Shown one piece after another: positions 57,742 through 64,000 of a stretch of DNA of 64,000 nt. Both the position numbers and the translations under genes were made by a program. Source of the DNA: Pseudomonas nitroreducens (GTDB taxonomy: Bacteria > Pseudomonadota > Gammaproteobacteria > Pseudomonadales > Pseudomonadaceae). The stretch lies in the NCBI RefSeq assembly GCF_014204515.1, contig NZ_JACHLI010000022.1:1-64000 (forward strand), given 5' to 3'. The notes below the pieces were generated by a model. It saw nothing but the letters and a program-made list of their open reading frames with translations, did no database searches and had not been told where the DNA came from. Every line of letters begins with the position of its first letter. Within the stretch, counting starts at the first letter, position 1.

Positions 57742-60468
57742 CTAGCGCAGCAACCCCATCTCCTTCGCCCGCGCCACCGCCTGGGTGCGGCGCTCGACGC
57801 CGAGCTTGTCGTTGATGTGCCGCGCATGGCTTTTCACGGTGTGCAGGGAGATGAACAGGCGGTCGCTGATTTCCTGGTTCGAGCAGCCCTGGGCGATCAG
57901 TTCCAGTACCGCCAGCTCACGGCCGCTCAGGCAATCGTTGAGCACCGCGCTGCGCTCCGGCGGGGCCGGCAGGCGTTCGCGCAGGGCATCGAGGGCCGCA
58001 GCCGGGGCGCGCACCGCCAACTGCTCGCGCAACCAGTCGGGGTATTGCTGCAGCACTTCCTGCAGCGGGATCAGCAAGCCCACGGCGAGGTTGTCCAGGC
58101 ATTCGCCCAGCTCGCGCACCGCCTCGCGGTCGCGGCCAGCCTGCAGCAGCAGGGCCACCAACTGGCCCTGGGCAAAGCGCGCCTGCAGTTGCGCCCCACC
58201 CTGCAAAGCTCCGCTGGCCACCGCGCGCAAACGCCCCTCGGCGTCGGCCAGGCGACCTTCGCGGCGCTCCAGCTGCGCCTGCAGCATCTCAACGTTGCGC
58301 GGCAGCTGCGGCGAGCATTCCGGCGGGGTCGCCGGCTCGTCGCCGGTGTAGGTGTCGCGCAAGCGCTCCAGCCAGGCGCTGGCCAGCTCGACCTGGCCCT
58401 GGCCGAGCCACAGCTCGCACTTGATCAGGGTGATGGCCGACAGGTAGTAGACCGGCGGCACGTCCCACACGTGCATCATCCGCTCGACCTCGGCGAGGTG
58501 GGCGAAGGCACGGGTGTAGTTGCCCAGCCGCCCTTCCAGGCTGGCCAGCACGCAGAAGCCGATCACCAGGCTGATGTCACGGCAGGCGCGGGCTTCCTCG
58601 ATGCCGGCCTTGAGGCATTTGCGCGCCTCCTCCGGCTGCAGCGCGAGGCTGCGCAGGTAGCCCTGGTAGAGCATCAGCCGGCCGCGCACCGCATAGCGGC
58701 GCTGCGACGACAGGCCGGACAGCCGCGCCAGCCCCTGGCGCACTTCCTCTTCGGCGCGCAGCACCTCGCCGCGCGCCTGCAACACGCGGGCGCGGTCGTA
58801 ATGCACCATGGCCTCGAACAGCGGGTTGCCGAAGCGCTGCGCCAGCTCCAGCGCCTCGCGGTTGAGCCCGCGGGCGCGCCACAGGTCGTCGCGCACGATG
58901 GCCAGGTTGCTCAGGGTCGACAGGCACAGCAGGCGCGGGCCGAAACGTTCCGGGCCGAGGCCGTGCAGGGATTCCTCGCAGTGCCGCTCGGCGGCGTCGA
59001 TCTCGCCGCGGCCACGGGCGATCACTCCGGCCAGGGCCTGCCATTGCGCCAGCAGGTCGAGCTGGGTGGCGGCGTCGGCGGCCGGCAGGAAGCGCGACAG
59101 TTGCGTTGCCAGCTCCTCGGCCGCGTCCAGCTGGCAGGCCAGCGCCAGCGCCCAGCTGTACAGCACGATCAGGCGCGGCGTGCTGGCCAGCAGGCTGTCG
59201 GGCAGGTCCATCTTCCAGCGCAGCAGCGTGGCGACGTTCTGCTCGGCCAGCAGCTGCTCCTCGGACAGGCTCTGCACCAGGCTCGCCGCGACCTCCGGGT
59301 GGCCGGCGCGCAGCGCCTGTTCCACCGCGTCGTCGAACAGCCCCTGGGCGCTGAACCAGCGGCAGGCCCGCAGGTGCAGCGCCGCGGCCGACGGCCCGGA
59401 GCCGGGCAGCGGGCGCGCCAGCAGCAGGTCGGAGAACAGGTGGTGATAGCGGAACCACTGGCCCTGCTCGTCCAGCGGTACGAGGAATACCTGGTGCTGC
59501 TGCAGGTGGCGCAGGATCGCGGCGCTGTCGTGGGAGTCGCGCAGGGAATCGCACAGTTCGGCGCAGAAGCGCTCGAAGCGCGCGGTCTGGGCAAGGAATA
59601 CCTGGACCTCGGGCGACTGCTTGTCGATCACTTCTTCCAATAGATAGTCGCGGATCAGCTCTTCGGCGCCATGCACCGACAGGTCGGGGACCTTGGCCGC
59701 CAGTTCGTCGCCGTGGGCCAGCAGCCACAGGCGCAGACCGGCGATCCAGCCCTCGCTGCGCTCGACCAGGTTATCCAGGGCATTGTCGTCGAGCTGCGCG
59801 CCGTTGGCCGAGACCAGTTGCGCGGTTTCCTCGACGGTCAGGCGCAGGTCCTGTTCGGTGAACTCCAGCAGTTGCCGCGACAGGCGCAGGCGCGCCAGGT
59901 GCCAGTCCGGCCGCTGGCGGCTGGTGACCAGCACGACGAGCCCGGGCGGCTGGTGATTGAGGAGGAACTGCAGGCAGCGATCGAGCACCGCGCCCTGGGC
60001 CAGGTGGTAGTCGTCGAGCACCAGCAGCAGCGGGCGTTCGACCGACAGGCTGTGCACCAGCTCATCGAGCAGGTCGTCGAGCCAGGCCTCGAAAGCGAAG
60101 GGCTGGTGGCGCTGGCGCATCTTCAGCAGGGCCAGGGCTTCTTCGCCGAGCGTGGGGAAATGCAGGCGCAGACCATCCAGCAGGCGTTCGAGGAAACGCC
60201 CCGGGTCGCTGTCCCTGGCACTGAGCCCCAGCCACAGACTGCGCCATTGGCTGGGCAGCGTCTGACAGAATTCGATGGCGAGGGAGCTCTTGCCGAACCC
60301 CGCCGGTGCAGACACCAGTATCAGCCGTCCCTCCAGCCCCGCGGCCATGCGCTCGCACAGACGCGAACGGGCGACGTGGCCATGCGGCAGCGGCGGCCGG
60401 AAGAATCGGCTGCCCGCCGTGCTGGGGGGAACATCGGTCAGTCTTGGCAGAGTCGAGAAGTCGGTCAT
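57742..60468 (-). CDS. MalT-type LuxR transcriptional regulator (cassette 2)
   Basis: 908-residue ATP-dependent LuxR regulator paralogous to the gene at 2.5-5.1 kb. Walker A SAPAGFGKSS (about 54-63), Walker B LLVLDDYHLAQ (about 147-157), long TPR-like region, and C-terminal HTH LSGRELAVLELIAQGCSN with LHTVKSHARHINDKLGVE. The last 24 residues, through QAVARAKEMGLLR, are almost the same as in cassette 1. As there, it lies downstream of the DUF1302-DUF1329 genes on the same strand beyond a terminator. The two paralogues probably sense different ligands, since similarity outside the HTH and ATPase is much lower. Confidence 0.88.
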   Translation of the reverse strand: MTDFSTLPRLTDVPPSTAGSRFFRPPLPHGHVARSRLCERMAAGLEGRLILVSAPAGFGKSSLAIEFCQTLPSQWRSLWLGLSARDSDPGRFLERLLDGLRLHFPTLGEEALALLKMRQRHQPFAFEAWLDDLLDELVHSLSVERPLLLVLDDYHLAQGAVLDRCLQFLLNHQPPGLVVLVTSRQRPDWHLARLRLSRQLLEFTEQDLRLTVEETAQLVSANGAQLDDNALDNLVERSEGWIAGLRLWLLAHGDELAAKVPDLSVHGAEELIRDYLLEEVIDKQSPEVQVFLAQTARFERFCAELCDSLRDSHDSAAILRHLQQHQVFLVPLDEQGQWFRYHHLFSDLLLARPLPGSGPSAAALHLRACRWFSAQGLFDDAVEQALRAGHPEVAASLVQSLSEEQLLAEQNVATLLRWKMDLPDSLLASTPRLIVLYSWALALACQLDAAEELATQLSRFLPAADAATQLDLLAQWQALAGVIARGRGEIDAAERHCEESLHGLGPERFGPRLLCLSTLSNLAIVRDDLWRARGLNREALELAQRFGNPLFEAMVHYDRARVLQARGEVLRAEEEVRQGLARLSGLSSQRRYAVRGRLMLYQGYLRSLALQPEEARKCLKAGIEEARACRDISLVIGFCVLASLEGRLGNYTRAFAHLAEVERMMHVWDVPPVYYLSAITLIKCELWLGQGQVELASAWLERLRDTYTGDEPATPPECSPQLPRNVEMLQAQLERREGRLADAEGRLRAVASGALQGGAQLQARFAQGQLVALLLQAGRDREAVRELGECLDNLAVGLLIPLQEVLQQYPDWLREQLAVRAPAAALDALRERLPAPPERSAVLNDCLSGRELAVLELIAQGCSNQEISDRLFISLHTVKSHARHINDKLGVERRTQAVARAKEMGLLR

Positions 60469-60621
60469 CGGCCTGGCTCTTGCTCTAGCTCTTCTTTCTA
60501 TGTCGACGGAGCCTAGCCGCTCGTGAGCGGTATTTGAAGCCGATTTTGTTACCTTTGCTCACAAGATGACTGGAAAGCAGCCGACATTCCTGCCTCCATT
60601 CATCTGACAGATGATTCCCCA

Positions 60622-60656
60622 TAAAAAAAGACCGGCCCTGAGGCCGGTCTCTTTTC
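60622..60656 (-). terminator. Intrinsic terminator after DUF1329 gene (cassette 2)
   Basis: Minus strand: AGAGACCGGCC, loop TCAG, GGCCGGTCTTTTTTT. It lies 31 bases after the DUF1329 stop, the same position as in cassette 1. Confidence 0.9.
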
Positions 60657-60686
60657 ACCGCGGAACCACCCGTGGGGATCGGGGGA

Positions 60687-62054
60687 TCAGCGCACGCCTT
60701 CCTGGCGAAGCGCTGCCGGGGTGAAGTCGCTTTCCGAAGCGCTGTAGTTGAAGTCGTAGGCGGATTTCTCCTCGTTCTTCAGACCCAGCACCAGGTAGCG
60801 ACCGGACAGCAGGTCATACAGGGTTTCCGCGGTGTACCACGGTACCTGGTAGTTGTAGTAGTACTGGTTGAACGCCTCGGCCACGCGCCACAGGGTGCCA
60901 CGACCGTCGTAATGGTCGATTTCCACGGCCTGCCACGTGTCCTCGTCGATGAAGAAGTCACGCTTGGCGTAGATGTGGCGCTCGCCCGGCTTCAGGGTGG
61001 CGGTCACGTGCCACACGCGGTGCAGCTCGTAGCGGGTCAGGTCCTGGTTCAGGTGGCCCGGCTTGATGATGTCGGCGTACTTGAGCTTGGGATCATCCAG
61101 CTTGTAGTTGTTGTACGGGATGTACAGCTCCTGCTTGCCCACCAGCTTCCAGTCGTAGCGGTCCGGCGCGCCGTTGTACATGTCCAGGTTGTCGGAAGTC
61201 CGCAGGCCGTCGGCGGCGGTACCCGGGCCGTCGTAGGAAACCTGCGGGGCACGGCGTACGCGGCGTTGACCGGCGTTGTAGAGCCAGGCCAGACGCGGCT
61301 CCTTCACCTGATCGAGGGTCTCGTGCACCAGCAGCACGTTACCGGCCAGACGTGCCGGAGCGGTCACGCGCTGCTTGAAGTAGAACAGCACGTTGCTCGG
61401 CTTGCTGGCGTCGTAGTCCTTCAGGTCGGTGCGGAAGACGAATTCGTCCTGGAAGTACACCAGCGAGTAGGAACCGTTGACCTGCGGGGTGGCCTGGGTC
61501 ACCAGGCGACGCACATGGCCGCCGCGGTAGCGGGTGATGTGGTTCCAGATGACTTCCAGGCCGTCCTTGGGAATCGGGAAGGGGTTGGCGGTCTGGAAGT
61601 TCTCCAGGCCGTTGCCGCCTTGCAGCAGGTTGGTCTTGGTGGCGTTCTGCTTGGTCGCGGCCAGCACGCTGTCCGGCACGGTGGCGGTACGGTGCGTGGT
61701 GTACACCGGCATCTTGTAGGTGTCGGGGTAGCGCTTGAACATGGCCTGCTGGCCGGGGGTCAGCTTGGCCTTGTACTGGTCCATGTTCTGCGCGGTGATG
61801 GTGAACAGCGGCTTCTCGCTGGCGAACGGGTCGCTGAGGAAGCCCTTGCTGTCGGCGCTGCCGGCGTTCTTGGGCAGGCCGCCGGTCCAGGCCGGGATGC
61901 TGCCGTCGGCGTTGCCGGCCTTCTCGGCGCCCATCGGGGTCAGGGTGGTGCCGAGCTTGGCCGCTTCATCGGCAGAGACGGCCGCCATCACCTGGGAGGC
62001 GAGGAGGCTGAGCGCCAGGGCGCCCGTGTGCAGCAGGATCTTTGTTGTTCTCAT
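60687..62054 (-). CDS. DUF1329 outer-membrane-associated protein (cassette 2)
   Basis: 455-residue exported protein, clearly paralogous to the one at 5.2-6.6 kb: the first 34 residues differ little (signal peptide MRTTKILLHTGALALSLLAS, then VSADEAAKLGTTLTPMGA), and NADGSIPAWTGG, PLFTITAQN, FKRYPDTYK and LYNAGQRRVRRAPQVSYD are shared. The middle (about 110-190) diverges most, as expected if it recognises a different ligand or partner. It follows the DUF1302 gene but after a longer gap (153 bases) that contains a strong hairpin pair, unlike cassette 1. Confidence 0.9.
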   Translation of the reverse strand: MRTTKILLHTGALALSLLASQVMAAVSADEAAKLGTTLTPMGAEKAGNADGSIPAWTGGLPKNAGSADSKGFLSDPFASEKPLFTITAQNMDQYKAKLTPGQQAMFKRYPDTYKMPVYTTHRTATVPDSVLAATKQNATKTNLLQGGNGLENFQTANPFPIPKDGLEVIWNHITRYRGGHVRRLVTQATPQVNGSYSLVYFQDEFVFRTDLKDYDASKPSNVLFYFKQRVTAPARLAGNVLLVHETLDQVKEPRLAWLYNAGQRRVRRAPQVSYDGPGTAADGLRTSDNLDMYNGAPDRYDWKLVGKQELYIPYNNYKLDDPKLKYADIIKPGHLNQDLTRYELHRVWHVTATLKPGERHIYAKRDFFIDEDTWQAVEIDHYDGRGTLWRVAEAFNQYYYNYQVPWYTAETLYDLLSGRYLVLGLKNEEKSAYDFNYSASESDFTPAALRQEGVR

Positions 62055-62133
62055 TCGTTTATCGTCCTCGTTGAGTCTTTGCCCACCGCGCTGTTCGCCT
62101 TTGCGAAGCGATTCGCGGGTCTAGTCTGCTGCC

Positions 62134-62185
62134 CCGCGCGGCCGGGTCACCCGGCCGCGCGGATGGCCCGCCGCAAGGGCGGGCC
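62134..62185 (-). terminator. Double hairpin between DUF1302 and DUF1329 genes (cassette 2)
   Basis: Stem CCGCGCGGCCGGG / CCCGGCCGCGCGG with a two-to-three-base loop, and just beside it GGCCCGCC / GGGCGGGCC. No T-run follows on the minus strand. It could attenuate transcription into the DUF1329 gene or stabilise the upstream mRNA. Confidence 0.6.
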
Positions 62186-62207
62186 AGGTGCCGGTTGAAG
62201 GGCCGGC

Positions 62208-64000
62208 TTAGAAGTTCACCCCGAAGCTCAGGCTGACGAAGTCACGGTCATCGACGGTGGAGTACTTGCCGTCGAAGAAGTTGGTGTAGGCCAGGCTGGC
62301 GGTGTAGGTGTTCAGGTAGTCGGCGTCCACGCCCAGGCTGACCGCCTTGCGGCCTTCCTCGAAGTTGCCGCCGGGGCCGGGGGAGTAACCGTCCACGTCG
62401 TGCTGCCAGGCCACGTTGGGCTTGAGGTTCACGCCGGCGAAGACGTCGTTGTAGTCCCAGATTGCACGGACGCGGTAACCCCAGGAGTCGGCGGTGGTGA
62501 AGCCGTCGCTTTCGCATTTGCGCGACAGGTTGTTCTGCGGACCGGCACCCAGCGTCGAGGCGTTCAGCGCTTCGCAGGTCGGGCGACCATTGAGGCTGCC
62601 ATTCAGCGGGCCGGGGCCGAACACGGGATCGCGGCCGTAGCGCGCGTCATTCTGGCTTTCCAGGCCACCGACGTGGGTCCAGCCCACCTCGCCCACCAGG
62701 GTCAGACGCTCGGCGCCCATGACCTGGTCGAAGAAGTGGGTGAAGGTGGTCTGCAGCTGGGTGACTTCCTTGCGGCGATAGCCGTGCAGGTCTTCGCCGG
62801 CGTTCCCGGTCAGGACCGAGGCGTTGTCGTAGATGTGATTGCCGCCGATGGCCACCGGGTCCAGGCCCGAATAGAGGATGTCGGTGGTGTTGAGCTGTAC
62901 CGGCGCGTTCGGGCGGTAGCTGATCTCGCCGCTCCACGCGGTGCCGGTGGGCAGCGTGGTGGAGAAGCTCAGGCCGTACAGGCGGATATCTTCCGGGTAC
63001 TCGATGAAGTAGCTGGAGTTGCCGGCCATGGCGGCGGCGCCGGCCTGGGCAGCCAGGGTCGGGCTGATGCGGGCGATGTTGGTGATCAACTGGTTGATCT
63101 GCGCCACCTTGGAAGCATCGGCACCGCGGCCGCTGAAGATCGGCAGACGGCTGTGGTAGTTCATGTAGTAGCCGCCGAACTCGGTGTTGATCTCCTCGGC
63201 GAAGTAGCGCAGGGCGAAACCGTACTGGCCACTGTCGCGGGCGTCACGGTCCGGGCCACGCTTGACCACGATACCTTCGTTCCACGGCGAGGGGGTCAGG
63301 GCCAGGCTTGGGCCGAGCAGGCCGTTCAGGGTATTGATCGAAGCCTGGTTGTTGGTCAGCACCGCCAGGTTCTGGGTGCAACCGTCGGCCACCACGTCCG
63401 GCTGGGAGAAGAAGGTGCCGCAGTTGTCGACGGTGGTCTGGTCCCACTCCAGCTGGTAGAAGCCTTCGGCGGAGAGGTTCTGGGTGAGGTTCTGCGACAT
63501 GTAGAACATGTTCACCGGAACCAGGGCTTCCTTGATCTCGGAGCCCGGACGGCGGAAGGCGGTGACGTCGAACGGGTTGATCACGCTGATGCCGTTCTGG
63601 ATGAAGGTGCTCTCGCCCCAGTTCACCACCTGCTTGCCCAGGCGCACGGTGCCCGGCAGGTCGCCGATGTCGTAGTTGTGGTAGATGAAGGCGTCGAGCA
63701 GCTGCGCGCCGGAGGCCTTGGCGCCTTCCTTGCGGTTGTGGTCGGAGAGCGGCTTGAATTCGGTGTTCTCGTCCTTCTGCTCGAAGTCGTACCAGTACTT
63801 GCCGCGCAGGAACACGCCGGTGTCGCCGTACTTGAGCTCGAGGTCGTGGATACCCTTGAAGATCTTCGAGAAGGTCTTGCCGGCCTTGTAGTTCAGGTGG
63901 CCGTCGTCGGAGGTCTGCGACAGGCCCTTGCCGCCGTTGTTCACGCCGATGAGGTTGCTGTTCGGATTCTGCGTCGACCAGCTGGCCCCCACGGACAGCG
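62208..64000 (-). CDS. DUF1302 outer-membrane beta-barrel protein (cassette 2), 5' end outside window
   Basis: Partial: 597 codons are present; the signal peptide and roughly the first 20 mature residues lie beyond position 64,000. The frame stays open to the edge (reading LSVGASWSTQNPN, which aligns with SLSVGASWSTQSP in cassette 1), so no start codon should be placed at 63,992. The C terminus FVSLSFGVNF is identical to the paralogue. Cysteine pairs in TVDNCGTFFSQPDVVADGC and in RKCESDGF are candidates for disulfides. It is an outer-membrane barrel by family prediction. Confidence 0.9.
   Translation of the reverse strand, partial: LSVGASWSTQNPNSNLIGVNNGGKGLSQTSDDGHLNYKAGKTFSKIFKGIHDLELKYGDTGVFLRGKYWYDFEQKDENTEFKPLSDHNRKEGAKASGAQLLDAFIYHNYDIGDLPGTVRLGKQVVNWGESTFIQNGISVINPFDVTAFRRPGSEIKEALVPVNMFYMSQNLTQNLSAEGFYQLEWDQTTVDNCGTFFSQPDVVADGCTQNLAVLTNNQASINTLNGLLGPSLALTPSPWNEGIVVKRGPDRDARDSGQYGFALRYFAEEINTEFGGYYMNYHSRLPIFSGRGADASKVAQINQLITNIARISPTLAAQAGAAAMAGNSSYFIEYPEDIRLYGLSFSTTLPTGTAWSGEISYRPNAPVQLNTTDILYSGLDPVAIGGNHIYDNASVLTGNAGEDLHGYRRKEVTQLQTTFTHFFDQVMGAERLTLVGEVGWTHVGGLESQNDARYGRDPVFGPGPLNGSLNGRPTCEALNASTLGAGPQNNLSRKCESDGFTTADSWGYRVRAIWDYNDVFAGVNLKPNVAWQHDVDGYSPGPGGNFEEGRKAVSLGVDADYLNTYTASLAYTNFFDGKYSTVDDRDFVSLSFGVNF

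Noticed and set aside
57817..59643. 608-residue antisense frame opposite the second LuxR gene
   Set aside because: Product dominated by Gln, Ala and Arg; the LuxR frame has Walker and HTH motifs in register.
63990..63992. GTG as the start of the second DUF1302 gene
   Set aside because: The frame is open to the window edge and the preceding codons match the paralogue; the real start with its signal peptide lies outside.

Overview
The window is chromosomal DNA of a high-GC Pseudomonas. Gene order in two large blocks matches my memory of P. aeruginosa PAO1 (roughly the PA3418-PA3440 and PA0849-PA0829 neighbourhoods). The clear differences and the REP families suggest a relative in the P. aeruginosa group (P. 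citronellolis / P. nitroreducens type) rather than P. aeruginosa itself. This placement comes from recognised gene families and remembered synteny, not from a database search. I see no rRNA, tRNA, CRISPR array, prophage or insertion sequence.

Layout. (1) 515-24,261, block A: leucine dehydrogenase, a SirB1-like protein, a MalT-type LuxR regulator with DUF1329 and DUF1302 envelope proteins, an AraC/SnoaL regulator with an FAD amine oxidase and a cupin, a crotonase and an MFE-2-like SDR, an Asp-nucleophile alpha/beta hydrolase coupled to a class II aldolase-like enzyme, WbqC, a CidA/CidB-like pair with divergent LysR, a repeat-rich intergenic region, DUF985 plus flavodoxin, and the folM-folE-folX tetrahydromonapterin genes with DUF1244 and HopJ-family genes. 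(2) 23,341-34,282: a LysR regulator divergent from an eight-gene tightly coupled operon: GMC oxidoreductase, mandelate-racemase-type enolase, aldehyde dehydrogenase, a complete family-5 ABC importer with a Tat-exported binding protein and a fused two-domain ATPase, and a GlcG/HbpS-like protein. It lies exactly between the two synteny blocks and is the best candidate for an undescribed system. (3) 34,339-56,491, block B: thioredoxin reductase, a CHASE4-HAMP-PAS-GGDEF diguanylate cyclase, CysZ, a glycosyltransferase, DegV, an OYE-family reductase with its TetR repressor, a LysR with CMD/tautomerase/nitroreductase genes, glutathione peroxidase, SlyD, DUF3565, ackA-pta, an acyltransferase, an OmpA lipoprotein, an MBL-fold hydrolase, an OruR-like AraC regulator, a metal-dependent hydrolase and an alpha/beta hydrolase. 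(4) 56,654-64,000: a secreted protein of unknown function, then a second, paralogous LuxR/DUF1329/DUF1302 cassette running off the end of the window.

How the parts work together. The two DUF1302/DUF1329/LuxR cassettes look like envelope systems for hydrophobic substrates under separate ATP-dependent regulators. The central operon reads as import, alcohol oxidation, aldehyde oxidation and acid-sugar-type dehydration, probably controlled by the divergent LysR protein. folM, folE and folX make tetrahydromonapterin. ackA and pta form the acetate overflow / acetyl-phosphate pathway. Intergenic space is unusually rich in palindromic repeats: two REP families, a 211-bp tandem repeat carrying both, a two-copy inverted dispersed repeat of about 260 bp, and a third palindrome family.
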